64,000 nucleotides of DNA from Frisingicoccus sp009929615 (GTDB lineage: Bacteria > Bacillota > Clostridia > Lachnospirales > Lachnospiraceae). The position numbers were made by a program, and so were the translations under genes. The stretch's first letter is position 1. Every line of letters begins with the position of its first letter. The DNA lies in contig JAQUXR010000007.1 of NCBI GenBank assembly GCA_028692275.1, positions 31,228 to 95,227 of the forward strand. Direction: 5' to 3'. A model generated the notes under the pieces. The model saw only the letters and a list, made by a program, of their open reading frames with translations. It was not told where the DNA came from and ran no database searches. This document shows positions 34,984-43,564 of the stretch, piece by piece.

Positions 34984-35622
34984 TTGAATAAGAAATTATT
35001 ACAATTATATGCGGTAACGGACCGTCAATGGCTGAAACCCGGTGAAACCCTGGCATCTGCAGTAGAGGCTGCCATTAAAGGCGGCGTGACTCTGGTTCAG
35101 TTAAGAGAGAAGCATATGGATGATAAAGATTTTATTAATGAAGCTTTAGAAGTGAAAAGGGTGACCGATGCTTACAATATTCCTTTAATTATTAATGATA
35201 ATCTCAATGTGTGTCAAGCCTGTGATGCAGCCGGAATTCATATTGGACAGGATGATATGTCTGTTATAGAAGTCCGCAGGATTCTTGGACCGGATAAAAT
35301 TATTGGAGTCACAGCGAAAACTGTAGAACAAGCGGAAACGGCAGTGAAAGGCGGCGCAGATTATCTTGGAAGTGGTGCCATGTTTGGCTCATCTACCAAA
35401 AGTGAGGCGAAGCCGATGACGCTTAAAGAGTTTCAGTATATTCGTCAGGCCGTTGATGTGCCGATTGTCTTGATTGGTGGAATTGATGCTGAAAATATTC
35501 ACGAATTAAAGAATTCAGGAGCGCAGGGAGCTGCCGTGGTATCCGGGATTTTTGCCAAAGCGGATGTTAAAAAAGCAGCGGAAGAGTTGAAGACTTTATC
35601 ATTGAAAATATTTCCAGATTAA
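34984..35622 (+). CDS. thiE: thiamine-phosphate synthase (TTG start)
   Basis: ThiE joins hydroxymethylpyrimidine pyrophosphate and thiazole phosphate to thiamine phosphate. The 212-residue TIM barrel shows LYAVTDRQWL, VQLREKHMDD, LIINDNLNV, IHIGQDDM, YLGSGAMFGSSTK and LIGGIDAEN. The start is TTG at 34984, with AGGGGGAT about 10 bases upstream; the first in-frame ATG would remove some 45 conserved residues. It lies 20 kb from thiSFGH, with a HAD hydrolase gene 13 bases downstream. No TPP riboswitch is visible in the short gap after asnB. Confidence 0.95.
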   Translation: MNKKLLQLYAVTDRQWLKPGETLASAVEAAIKGGVTLVQLREKHMDDKDFINEALEVKRVTDAYNIPLIINDNLNVCQACDAAGIHIGQDDMSVIEVRRILGPDKIIGVTAKTVEQAETAVKGGADYLGSGAMFGSSTKSEAKPMTLKEFQYIRQAVDVPIVLIGGIDAENIHELKNSGAQGAAVVSGIFAKADVKKAAEELKTLSLKIFPD

Positions 35623-35635
35623 AAGGAGAGTGTAA

Positions 35636-36340
35636 ATGACAACAGTATTATTTGATTTAGATGGCACACTGCTGCCAATGGATCAGGACATTTTTGTAAA
35701 AGATTATTTTAGCCGGCTGGCAAAAAAGATGGCTTCGTTCGGTTATGAACCAAATACACTGGTGAATAACATATGGAAAGGTACGGGTGCCATGGTTATG
35801 AACGATGGAAAGACGACGAATGAGAAAGTTTTCTGGAGCGTTTTGGAAAAAATTTATGGACCTAAGATTGTGGCAGATATACCTGTATTTGAAGAATTTT
35901 ATGCCAGAGAATTTCAGGAAGTTGCCGGTGTATGTGGCTATACGCCAAAGGCAAAACAGGTGGTAACGTCCTGCAAAGCTAAAGGATACCAGACCATCCT
36001 GGCGACCAATCCTATATTTCCTGCCATTGCCACAGAAAGCCGTATGCGTTGGGCAGGGTTGGAACCCTCAGATTTTGAATACTATACGACTTACGAACAT
36101 CAAAGGCATAGTAAACCAAATCCTGCATATTATAAGGACATTGTGGAACATATGGGTCTTAAACCGGAAGAATATCTGATGGTTGGAAATGATGTGACGG
36201 AAGACATGGTAGCTGAAAGCCTTGGCATGAAGGTCTTCTTATTGACCGACTGTCTCATAAATAAAGAAGCGGTTGACATATCCAGATATCCAAATGGAAA
36301 TTTTGATACGCTTTTAGAATACTTAGAAAATATGAATTAA
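35636..36340 (+). CDS. HAD-family hydrolase in the thiE unit
   Basis: A 234-residue HAD hydrolase: motif I LFDLDGTLLPMD, motif II LATNP, lysine in SKPNP, motif IV GNDVTEDM. The helical insertion after motif I marks a C1-type cap. AAAGGAG lies upstream and it starts 13 bases after thiE, so the two are cotranscribed. A role in dephosphorylating thiamine intermediates is possible from context, but nothing in the sequence proves it; many HAD enzymes are generalists. Confidence 0.88.
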   Translation: MTTVLFDLDGTLLPMDQDIFVKDYFSRLAKKMASFGYEPNTLVNNIWKGTGAMVMNDGKTTNEKVFWSVLEKIYGPKIVADIPVFEEFYAREFQEVAGVCGYTPKAKQVVTSCKAKGYQTILATNPIFPAIATESRMRWAGLEPSDFEYYTTYEHQRHSKPNPAYYKDIVEHMGLKPEEYLMVGNDVTEDMVAESLGMKVFLLTDCLINKEAVDISRYPNGNFDTLLEYLENMN

Positions 36341-36344
36341 TTAC

Positions 36345-36386
36345 ATAAAAAATCCCTTGAAAGTTTTTAATAGCTTTCAAGGGATT
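36345..36386 (-). terminator. tyrS terminator (possibly bidirectional)
   Basis: AATCCCTTGAAAG / CTTTCAAGGGATT, 13 bp, 10-base loop. On the minus strand it is followed by TTTTTATG; on the plus strand by ACTTTGTTT. Confidence 0.8.
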
Positions 36387-36393
36387 ACTTTGT

Positions 36394-37623
36394 TTAGTCC
36401 GCTTTAATCTGGTAAAATCCTTTTTTACCTTTTTTAACCATAAAGGCTTGGTTTTCATTAAAGTCTTTTGAGCCGAATACTGAATTAATGCCAGGAACCT
36501 TCACATCATTGACGGTAACGCCACCTTGGTCAATCAAACGTCTGGCTTCAGAACGGCTTGATGTAAGTTTAGTATCAACAAGGATAGAAATGATATCAAT
36601 ACCCTCATCTAATTTATCTTTTGGATAGGTAAAGGTTGGTACGGAACCGGCAACACCACCGGATACGAAGAGAGCTTTAGCAGCAGCCTGGGCTTTTTGA
36701 GCTTCTTCTTCGCCGTGAACAATCTTAGTAATCTCATAGGCCAGAACTTCTTTGGCCTTATTAATCTCAGCACCTTCTAAGGCACCTAAACGGCGAACCT
36801 CATCCATCGGAAGGAAAGTCAGGAGACCAAGACATTCTTCAACTTTAACATCTTCGATATTTCTCCAGTACTGATAGAAGTCATATGGTGAAGTCTTTGC
36901 CGGGTCCAGCCAAACAGCACCTTTCTGAGTTTTACCCATCTTTTTACCATCGCTGGTTGTTAAAAGTTTAAAGGTAAGACCAAAAGCTGATTTCTCTTCT
37001 TTACTTCGGATAAGATTAACACCACCGATAATATTACTCCACTGGTCACTGCCACCCAGCTGAAGATTACAGCCGTAGCGGCGATTCAACTCAAGGAAAT
37101 CGTAGGACTGCATCAGCATATAGTTGAATTCGAAGAATGTAAGACCATCTTCCATACGGGATTTATAACATTCTGCTGCAAGCATCTTGTTTACAGTAAA
37201 ATGAACGCCGACATCTCTAAGGAAGTTTACATAGTTCAAATTAAGAAGCCAGTTAGCATTGTTTTCAAGGATAGCCTGGTCATTATCAAAGGAGATAAAG
37301 CGGGAGAGTTGTTTCTTAAAACAATCGGCATTATGCTGAATCTGTTCAATGGTCATCATCTGGCGCATCTCAGAACGCATGGAAGGGTCACCAATCATGG
37401 TTGTTCCGCCGCCAAGTAAAGCAATCGGACGATGTCCGGCACGCTGCATATGCATCATAGCCATAACGGTAAGAAAATGGCCGGCAGTTAGGCTGTCAGC
37501 CGTTGCATCAAAGCCAATATAAAATGTAAGTTTTTCTTTCTCAAGTAATTCACGTAATTCTTTTTCGTGGGTACACTGTTCAATAAAACCACGTTCCACG
37601 AGTGTATCGTATACACTAGACAT
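36394..37623 (-). CDS. tyrS: tyrosyl-tRNA synthetase
   Basis: A class I synthetase that charges tRNA-Tyr. I start at 37623 (MSSVYDTLVERGF), 7 bases from GGAGG; an upstream ATG 6 bases earlier sits only one base from it. The 409-residue product has IGFDATADSLTAGHFLTVM (HIGH-like motif at His49), KKMGKTQ in place of KMSKS near residue 231, the tyrosine-binding QLGGSDQW, and a C-terminal S4 RNA-binding domain (SSRSEARRLIDQGGV). No T-box leader is seen in the 140 bases upstream. Single-gene unit. Confidence 0.97.
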   Translation of the reverse strand: MSSVYDTLVERGFIEQCTHEKELRELLEKEKLTFYIGFDATADSLTAGHFLTVMAMMHMQRAGHRPIALLGGGTTMIGDPSMRSEMRQMMTIEQIQHNADCFKKQLSRFISFDNDQAILENNANWLLNLNYVNFLRDVGVHFTVNKMLAAECYKSRMEDGLTFFEFNYMLMQSYDFLELNRRYGCNLQLGGSDQWSNIIGGVNLIRSKEEKSAFGLTFKLLTTSDGKKMGKTQKGAVWLDPAKTSPYDFYQYWRNIEDVKVEECLGLLTFLPMDEVRRLGALEGAEINKAKEVLAYEITKIVHGEEEAQKAQAAAKALFVSGGVAGSVPTFTYPKDKLDEGIDIISILVDTKLTSSRSEARRLIDQGGVTVNDVKVPGINSVFGSKDFNENQAFMVKKGKKGFYQIKAD

Positions 37624-37654
37624 GTTCATTCCTCCTAAATATCACTCTCATGTC

Positions 37655-37683
37655 AGATTATCATATTTTAGGTCTCATTGCAA
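37655..37683 (-). promoter_or_regulatory. tyrS promoter
   Basis: Minus strand: TTGCAA (37683-37678), 17-bp spacer, TGaTAATCT extended -10 (37660-37655). The leader is only about 25 bases, too short for a T-box. Confidence 0.7.
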
Positions 37684-37706
37684 GTCGGCTTTTGGCATTT
37701 TACCAG

Positions 37707-37735
37707 TTGTTAATCCACTCATCTTCGGATATAAT
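37707..37735 (+). promoter_or_regulatory. promoter of the Cof-type HAD gene
   Basis: TTGTTA (37707-37712), 17-bp spacer, TATAAT (37730-37735). Divergent from tyrS. Confidence 0.75.
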
Positions 37736-37770
37736 AAAGTGAACTAAGAAATGGTTTACAGGAGAATTGA

Positions 37771-38583
37771 ATGAATTATAAAATGATAGCTTTGGATTTG
37801 GATGGAACACTGACGAATTCAAAAAAAGAAATTACGGCCCATACAAGAGATGTATTGATTGATATACAGAAAAAAGGTTTTACCGTTGTTCTTGCAACGG
37901 GTCGCCCGATTAATGGAGCAACTGCTTTAGGTAAGGAACTGGAATTAGATGTTTACGGAGGATACATTCTGGCATTTAACGGTGGTATGATTCAGGATTG
38001 CCGGACAGGAAATGTAATTTATCAGAAGAAGATTCCGCAGGAATACATTCCGAGACTTGGGGCGGTCAGTAGAGAACTGCAGATTCCGATAGTGACTTAC
38101 CGGGGAGATGACATACTCACAGAGGATACGACAGATCGCTATGTTCGTCTGGAAGCAGGGATTAATAAGATGCCCGTTCGTGAACTCAATGATTTTTCGG
38201 AAGAGGTTGATTTTCCTGTGACTAAATGTCTTATGGTAGCAGATGGATGGTATCTGGAAGAGATTATGCCACGGATGCACCGGGAGTTTGGAAATATTTT
38301 GAATATTTTCCGCTCAGAACCGTATTTTTTGGAAATTACGCCTTTAGGCGTGGACAAAGCTACAGGTTTGGAGTGGCTTTTGGAGTATACGGGAATCGGA
38401 CAGCAGGAACTGATTTGTGTTGGAGATGGTTATAATGATATAACGATGCTTAAGTTTGCTGGATTGGGTGTTGCTATGGATAATGCACAGCCGGATGTGA
38501 AGAGCGTTGCCGATGTTGTGACCTATACCAATGATAATGATGGAGTTGCATATATTGTAGAAACATACATGAAAAACAGATAA
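37771..38583 (+). CDS. Cof-type HAD phosphatase
   Basis: A 270-residue HAD-IIB (Cof/YidA-like) phosphatase. Motif I is ALDLDGTLTNSKKEIT, motif II LATGRP, lysine in the GVDKATGLEWLL stretch, motif IV GDGYNDITMLKFAG. The typical alpha/beta cap (residues ~85-185) follows FNGGMIQD. Such enzymes hydrolyse small sugar phosphates and similar metabolites; substrate unknown. AGGAG precedes the ATG. Single gene ahead of the tRNA cluster. Confidence 0.92.
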   Translation: MNYKMIALDLDGTLTNSKKEITAHTRDVLIDIQKKGFTVVLATGRPINGATALGKELELDVYGGYILAFNGGMIQDCRTGNVIYQKKIPQEYIPRLGAVSRELQIPIVTYRGDDILTEDTTDRYVRLEAGINKMPVRELNDFSEEVDFPVTKCLMVADGWYLEEIMPRMHREFGNILNIFRSEPYFLEITPLGVDKATGLEWLLEYTGIGQQELICVGDGYNDITMLKFAGLGVAMDNAQPDVKSVADVVTYTNDNDGVAYIVETYMKNR

Positions 38584-38616
38584 ATGAATCAAAAGAAAAA
38601 ATATGTAAAAAAGTGG

Positions 38617-38645
38617 TTGACAAAGTGATGGGAATACGATAGAAT
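38617..38645 (+). promoter_or_regulatory. tRNA cluster promoter
   Basis: Consensus TTGACA (38617-38622), 17-bp spacer, TAGAAT (38640-38645). Typical of strong stable-RNA promoters; reads into tRNA-Asp. Confidence 0.85.
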
Positions 38646-38686
38646 CGTTTATGCAGTCAAGCGACAAAACAAGTTGCTGACACAAT

Positions 38687-38760
38687 GGCCTAGTGGCTCA
38701 GTTGGTTAGAGCGCCGCCCTGTCACGGCGGAGGTCGAGGGTTCGAGTCCCTTCTGGGTCG
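38687..38760 (+). tRNA. tRNA-Asp (GTC)
   Basis: Acceptor GGCCTAG pairs with CTGGGTC (two G-U pairs); anticodon loop CTGTCAC gives GTC for aspartate; T arm contains GGTTCGAGTCC. 74 bases with discriminator G. CCA is not encoded. First of three tRNA genes. Confidence 0.96.
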
Positions 38761-38837
38761 TCGTTATAAGTTTTCTTATAATGATTAATTATGTCGAAAC
38801 GTTATTGAAGTTTTTCATAACGTTCTGTGAAACATCT

Positions 38838-38910
38838 GGGATCTTAGCTCAGCTGGGAGAGCATCTGCCTTACAAGCAGAGGGTCACAGGTTCGAGCCCT
38901 GTAGGTCCCA
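38838..38910 (+). tRNA. tRNA-Val (TAC)
   Basis: Acceptor GGGATCT with AGGTCCC (one G-U pair); anticodon stem-loop TCTGC-CTTACAA-GCAGA reads TAC, valine. 73 bases, discriminator A, CCA not encoded. Confidence 0.96.
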
Positions 38911-38936
38911 TTAAGTCGAAAGACTTAATAACAGAT

Positions 38937-39010
38937 GGCGAGGTAGCTCAGTTGGCTAGAGCACACGGTTCATACCCGTGGTGTCGGGGGTTCAAATCCC
39001 TTCCTCGCTA
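38937..39010 (+). tRNA. tRNA-Met (CAT), elongator type
   Basis: Acceptor GGCGAGG with CCTCGCT; anticodon stem-loop CACGG-TTCATAC-CCGTG gives CAT. The three consecutive G-C pairs and first-pair mismatch of initiator tRNA are absent, so elongator Met is likely; a lysidine-modified tRNA-Ile2 is the less likely alternative. CCA not encoded. Confidence 0.9.
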
Positions 39011-39017
39011 TTCATAT

Positions 39018-39049
39018 AAAGCATCTGTCTTTTGGCAGATGCTTTTTTT
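39018..39049 (+). terminator. tRNA cluster terminator
   Basis: AAAGCATCTG / CAGATGCTTT, 10 bp, 8-base loop, followed by a T run. Confidence 0.9.
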
Positions 39050-39106
39050 GTTTTTTAAATTCCAGTTTTGTGATATGATATAGAGGATATTACAGGAGGT
39101 GAGGCC

Positions 39107-39580
39107 ATGAGAATAGGTATGGGTTATGATGTCCACCGTTTGACAGAGAATAGAAAATTAATTCTCGGGGGTGTGGACATACCATATGAAAAGGGGTTAC
39201 TCGGACATTCAGATGCAGATGTTCTGCTTCATGCTATTATGGATGCCCTTCTCGGTGCGGCAGCATTGGGAGATATCGGAAAACATTTTCCGGACTCAGA
39301 CGAGAAGTACAAAGGTATTTCCAGCATTGAATTGCTAAAACATGTAGGAAAGCTTTTACAGGATGAGGGCTGGAAGATTAACAACATTGATTCAACGATT
39401 ATTGCACAGCGGCCGAAATTGGCACCTCATATCATGAATATGAGGGAGAATATTGCAAAAGCTTTAAATATAGAATTGGGACAGATTAATGTCAAAGCAA
39501 CAACAGAAGAAGGTCTTGGATTTACCGGCGAAGGTCTGGGTATGGCGTCCAATGCCATTTGTCTGCTTGAGAAAGAATGA
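39107..39580 (+). CDS. ispF: 2-C-methyl-D-erythritol 2,4-cyclodiphosphate synthase
   Basis: IspF closes the cyclodiphosphate ring in the MEP isoprenoid pathway. The 157-residue product has the zinc ligands in GYDVHRL (Asp and His), the LGHSDADVLLHAIMDALLGAAALGDIG signature region and FTGEGLGM near the end. AGGAGGTGAGG before ATG. It opens an operon with gshA, an ATP-grasp gene, cysS, mrnC, rlmB and sigH; in Bacillus ispF also precedes this cysS block. ispD is not adjacent. Confidence 0.97.
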   Translation: MRIGMGYDVHRLTENRKLILGGVDIPYEKGLLGHSDADVLLHAIMDALLGAAALGDIGKHFPDSDEKYKGISSIELLKHVGKLLQDEGWKINNIDSTIIAQRPKLAPHIMNMRENIAKALNIELGQINVKATTEEGLGFTGEGLGMASNAICLLEKE

Positions 39581-39586
39581 GAGCGT

Positions 39587-40813
39587 ATGAATACAGGAAT
39601 TGAAAAATTAAAAGAATTTTTTGAGGCAGGAAGTAAGGAAGATGAAAGCTTCAATATTGGTCTGGAAGTTGAACATTTTGTTTTGAATAAGGAGAATCAT
39701 AAAACCATGCTTTTTGATGGTGAACAGGGCATTGGATCTTTGATGGAAGAGATGGCTTCGGATTATCCGGAAAAACATATGGAAGACGGAGCGGTTATTT
39801 CTTTGGAAAGCGACGATATTTTGATAACACTGGAGCCGGGATGTCAGTTGGAGATTAGCACAGCACCTTTTTCATCAATTGACAAGATTATGCATTTTTA
39901 TCATGAGGCAAAGGAACAGATTGAGAAGCGGCTGGCACCTATGGGGTATTTTCTTTCAACGGAAGGATATCTTCCCTATGGAAAGGCAGAGGACATTCCG
40001 TTAATTGCCAAAGAACGTTACCATTGTATGGATGCTTATTTTAAAAATTCAGGTATTTATGGAAAGAATATGATGCGTGCTACAGCTGCCTGCCATGTTT
40101 CCATTGATTATTTTGATGAAGAAGATTTTGCTGACAAATACCGGCTGGCATGGCTCTTGAATCCGATTTTTGCCTTTTTAACGGAGAATGTCACAAGATT
40201 TGAGGATGTGCCTTTTAAAGGGCATCTGCTTAGAGATACGATTTGGCAAGGTGTGGATAATGCAAGAACTTCCCTTTGCCCGGATTTATTTGAAGAGAGC
40301 TTTGGATTTGAGTCCTATGCAAGATGGCTGATGACTATTCCGGTTATTGTTGTGAATGAGGGAGATACTTATAAATACGAACCTGAGAAAACCATTGAAG
40401 AATGCTTTGAAGAATATGGAGATAGTGAAGCACTGCTTCGCCATTATCTGTCCATGGCATTTCCGGATGTAAGATTGAAACAGTTTATAGAGATTCGTTC
40501 GGCGGACAGTATGCCGGAAGAATATGTCAAAGCATACTGTTGCCTCGTAAAGGGCATTTTCTGCAATCAGGAGACGGTGGTCAATATGCTTTCACTCCTT
40601 CCACAGGATATTCAGGCGATTAACCAGGCTAAAGATAATCTTAAAAAAGACGGATTTCAGGCATCCGTTTATGGGCAGAATATTCGTTTGATGCTGTTGT
40701 GGCTTCTTCGGGAGTCTGCTGCGAACCTGCCGGATGATGAAAAGGCAGCATTGGCTCTATGGGAACCTTTAATTGATAATGAGATAAGCATACAGGGAGC
40801 AATTCAAAAATGA
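39587..40813 (+). CDS. glutamate-cysteine ligase, GCS2 (plant/proteobacterial) type
   Basis: A 408-residue enzyme expected to join glutamate and cysteine to gamma-glutamylcysteine with ATP. Motifs of the GCS2-type ligase are visible: GLEVEHFVL (metal/ATP-binding glutamates) near residue 26, LEPGCQLEISTAP near residue 83, MMRATAACHVSIDY (normally MMxxTxxxQVNLDF, here with His for Gln) and FIEIRSADSMP. It is not the GshF fusion known from other Firmicutes. It starts 6 bases after ispF and overlaps the next gene by four bases (ATGA), so the pair is translationally coupled. Together with the ATP-grasp protein it probably makes glutathione or another gamma-Glu-Cys-based thiol. I leave the symbol empty because the final product is uncertain. 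Confidence 0.85.
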   Translation: MNTGIEKLKEFFEAGSKEDESFNIGLEVEHFVLNKENHKTMLFDGEQGIGSLMEEMASDYPEKHMEDGAVISLESDDILITLEPGCQLEISTAPFSSIDKIMHFYHEAKEQIEKRLAPMGYFLSTEGYLPYGKAEDIPLIAKERYHCMDAYFKNSGIYGKNMMRATAACHVSIDYFDEEDFADKYRLAWLLNPIFAFLTENVTRFEDVPFKGHLLRDTIWQGVDNARTSLCPDLFEESFGFESYARWLMTIPVIVVNEGDTYKYEPEKTIEECFEEYGDSEALLRHYLSMAFPDVRLKQFIEIRSADSMPEEYVKAYCCLVKGIFCNQETVVNMLSLLPQDIQAINQAKDNLKKDGFQASVYGQNIRLMLLWLLRESAANLPDDEKAALALWEPLIDNEISIQGAIQK

Positions 40814-42144
40814 ATGGACAGGAAATAACGAAAAAGATGGGCGAGTATATTCGAATGAATATGCTTGAGAGTGAGAAATCAGCAGGGGCGATGGAAGAGT
40901 ATATCAAACATTCAGATTTGAATGCAGGAGGTAATAATTATACTAGGACTCTTCAGATACCGAAAATATATGATATGGAAACAATTAACCACTTTTCAGG
41001 GATTGTTGAGACAACCTATGGCATTTTTGAAAAGGTGATTGGTGAGTACTTGAAAAATAAAGAATACCGGAAGCTGTTTCCTTTTTCAAAAGAATTAGAA
41101 GAACTTATTCTTCTGCCGGTGGGGTATGAAGAGATGGTTCCGGTATGCAGGATTGATATTTTTTATAATGAAGAAACAAGAGATTTTAAATTCTGTGAAT
41201 TTAATACGGATGGCACCAGTGCCATGAATGAGAATAAGGTTCTGGATGATATTCTCTACATGAATAATGCATGGAATCATTTTAAAGAAGAAGTTCAGCC
41301 GGAACGTTTTGAGTTACTGGATTCCTGGGTGGACGCATTTATGAAAACTTACCGTTCCGGGAAAAATGCTGTGGAGAAGCCTTATGTTGCCATTGTAGAT
41401 TTTCTGGATAAAGCCTATTTGAATGAGTTTTATGTATTTGAAAAGCATTTTAAAGCAAAGGGAATTGACGCAGAAGTTTGTGATATCCGCAAAATGGTTT
41501 ATCGGGATGGAAGACTTTATACACCAAAGGGTCATGCAGTCGATGCAATTTATCGAAGAGCTGTTACCAGCGATGTAGTGAAATTCCACGATGAAATTCC
41601 TGATTTTTTACAGGCAGTACGGGATGAGAAGGTATGCTTGATCGGAGCCTTCAGAACTCAGATTGTACATCATAAATGTATTTGCGAGGTTTTGGTTCAT
41701 CCAATGACAAAAGGAATTCTTACAGATGAGGAAAATCATTTTATAGAAGAACATCTTCCAAAGACGATGAAGCTGGATGATATCTCCGAAAAAGACCGGG
41801 AAGCAATGCTTTATGAGGATAAGGAACGCTGGATTATTAAACCGGTGGATTCCTATGCGGCAAAGGGTGTTTACGCGGGCGTAGATTACAGTCATAAGGA
41901 ATGGCATCGAATTGTAGGGGGCTGTCTGAATCAGGATTATATTGTGCAGGAATACTGTCCGCCTTATCGAACAGAAAATATCAGTTTTGATATGAAACCT
42001 TATGAATTTAAGCTTTACAGTAATCTGACAGGCCTATATACTTATAATGGTAAGTTCCAGGGCGTTTATTCAAGAATGTCTGATGGTGGAATTATCTCCA
42101 CTCAATATAATGAGAAAACAGTGGCAAGCCGCTACTTAAAATAA
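40810..42144 (+). CDS. ATP-grasp ligase, glutathionylspermidine-synthase-like, partner of glutamate-cysteine ligase
   Basis: A 444-residue protein that appears to be a circularly permuted ATP-grasp ligase. FCEFNTDGTSAMNEN (residues ~127-141) resembles the EYNADTPT stretch of glutathionylspermidine synthetases; RWIIKPVDSYAAKGVYAG (~341) resembles the ATP-binding lysine/glycine loop; YIVQEYCPP follows. No signal or membrane segment. Its ATG overlaps the stop of the ligase gene, and cysS follows 28 bases on. I infer that it adds an amino acid or amine to gamma-glutamylcysteine; it may be a non-homologous glutathione synthetase, since no standard gshB is present here. The substrate cannot be read from sequence. 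Confidence 0.75.
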   Translation: MNGQEITKKMGEYIRMNMLESEKSAGAMEEYIKHSDLNAGGNNYTRTLQIPKIYDMETINHFSGIVETTYGIFEKVIGEYLKNKEYRKLFPFSKELEELILLPVGYEEMVPVCRIDIFYNEETRDFKFCEFNTDGTSAMNENKVLDDILYMNNAWNHFKEEVQPERFELLDSWVDAFMKTYRSGKNAVEKPYVAIVDFLDKAYLNEFYVFEKHFKAKGIDAEVCDIRKMVYRDGRLYTPKGHAVDAIYRRAVTSDVVKFHDEIPDFLQAVRDEKVCLIGAFRTQIVHHKCICEVLVHPMTKGILTDEENHFIEEHLPKTMKLDDISEKDREAMLYEDKERWIIKPVDSYAAKGVYAGVDYSHKEWHRIVGGCLNQDYIVQEYCPPYRTENISFDMKPYEFKLYSNLTGLYTYNGKFQGVYSRMSDGGIISTQYNEKTVASRYLK

Positions 42145-42172
42145 AGAGCGAGGATAAAAGAGGAGGTTAAAG

Positions 42173-43564
42173 ATGAAACTTTATAATACATTAACACGAA
42201 AAAAAGAAGAATTTGTACCTGTGGAGCCGGGAAAGGTGCGTATGTATGTTTGCGGTCCGACAGTTTATAATTATATTCATATAGGAAATGCCCGGCCGAT
42301 GATTGTATTTGATACAGTACGTAGATATTTTGAATACAAGGGCTATGCTGTAAACTATGTTTCAAACTTTACAGATGTAGATGATAAGATTATTAAAAAA
42401 GCAAATGAAGAGGGCGTTCCCGCATCTGTTATATCCGAGCGGTTTATTAAAGAAGCCCAGACAGATATGGCAGGTCTTAATGTTAAAGAAGCGACCACGC
42501 ATCCAAAAGCAACCGAAGAGATTGATGGAATGATTGATATGATTCAGACGTTGATGGATAAAGGGTATGCTTATGAGGTGAATGGCACTGTTTATTACCG
42601 GACACGTAAATTCAGTGATTATGGAAAGCTTTCCAAGAAAAATATCGATGATTTAACAGCAGGTATCCGTATTGCAGTCAGCGATGAAAAGGAAGATTCA
42701 ATGGATTTTGTCCTTTGGAAACCTAAAAAAGAAGGAGAACCTTCCTGGCCATCACCATGGGGCGACGGTCGTCCGGGCTGGCATATTGAATGTTCTGTTA
42801 TGTCTAAAAAATATTTGGGTGAAGAAATTGATATTCATGCCGGTGGCGAGGATTTGATTTTCCCTCATCATGAGAATGAAATTGCACAGAGTGAAGCATG
42901 CAATGAAAAGACCTTTGCAAAATACTGGCTTCATAATGGTTTTTTAAATATTGATAACGTTAAGATGTCCAAATCTCTTGGCAACTTCTTTACTGTTCGT
43001 GAAATCAGTGAGCAGTATGATTTGCAGGTGCTTCGTTTCTTTATGCTCAGTGCCCATTACCGCAGTCCGCTGAATTTCAGTGCGCCTTTAATGGAGGCTT
43101 CTAAGAATGGTCTTGACCGTATTTTGACAGCTATTGACCGCCTGGATGAAATTCAGGGTAAAGATGGTGCCATGACGGCTGAAGAACAGAGCGTTATGGC
43201 ACAGGTGAATGCCCTTGTTGAGAAATTTGAAGCTTCTATGGAAGATGATTTTAATACAGCCGATGCCATTTCAGCTATTTTTGAATTAGTAAAACTGGCC
43301 AATATTCATGTGACAGCAGATTCTACAAAAGAGATGGCAGAAAAAATCAGCGGCATCATTAAAAAGCTCTGCGATGTATTAGGAATTATTACAGTAAGGG
43401 AAAAAGAACTTTTAGACGAAGATATTGAGAACCTTATCGAAGAGCGTCAGGCAGCCCGTAAAGCAAAGAACTTTGCGAGAGCAGATGAAATCAGAGATGA
43501 ACTTATAGCTAAAGGTATTCTTCTTGAGGATACCAGAGAGGGCGTTAAATGGAAGCGAGCATAG
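42173..43564 (+). CDS. cysS: cysteinyl-tRNA synthetase
   Basis: Class I synthetase for tRNA-Cys, 463 residues. Zinc and active-site motifs: YVCGPTVYNYIHIGNARP (Cys and HIGH, near residue 36), WHIECSVMS, HHENEIAQSEA, and KMSKSLGN near residue 265. GAGGTT precedes the ATG. It lies in the operon between the thiol ligase pair and mrnC; its end overlaps mrnC by 16 bases. The cysS-mrnC-rlmB-sigH order is as in Bacillus. Confidence 0.98.
   Translation: MKLYNTLTRKKEEFVPVEPGKVRMYVCGPTVYNYIHIGNARPMIVFDTVRRYFEYKGYAVNYVSNFTDVDDKIIKKANEEGVPASVISERFIKEAQTDMAGLNVKEATTHPKATEEIDGMIDMIQTLMDKGYAYEVNGTVYYRTRKFSDYGKLSKKNIDDLTAGIRIAVSDEKEDSMDFVLWKPKKEGEPSWPSPWGDGRPGWHIECSVMSKKYLGEEIDIHAGGEDLIFPHHENEIAQSEACNEKTFAKYWLHNGFLNIDNVKMSKSLGNFFTVREISEQYDLQVLRFFMLSAHYRSPLNFSAPLMEASKNGLDRILTAIDRLDEIQGKDGAMTAEEQSVMAQVNALVEKFEASMEDDFNTADAISAIFELVKLANIHVTADSTKEMAEKISGIIKKLCDVLGIITVREKELLDEDIENLIEERQAARKAKNFARADEIRDELIAKGILLEDTREGVKWKRA

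Noticed and set aside
37624..37770. T-box leader for tyrS
   Set aside because: The promoter leaves only about 25 leader bases and no T-box sequence is present.
38781..39083. 100-residue open frame with AQLGEHLPYKQRVTGSSPV
   Set aside because: It runs through tRNA-Val and tRNA-Met; this peptide is a well-known artefact of translating tRNA genes.
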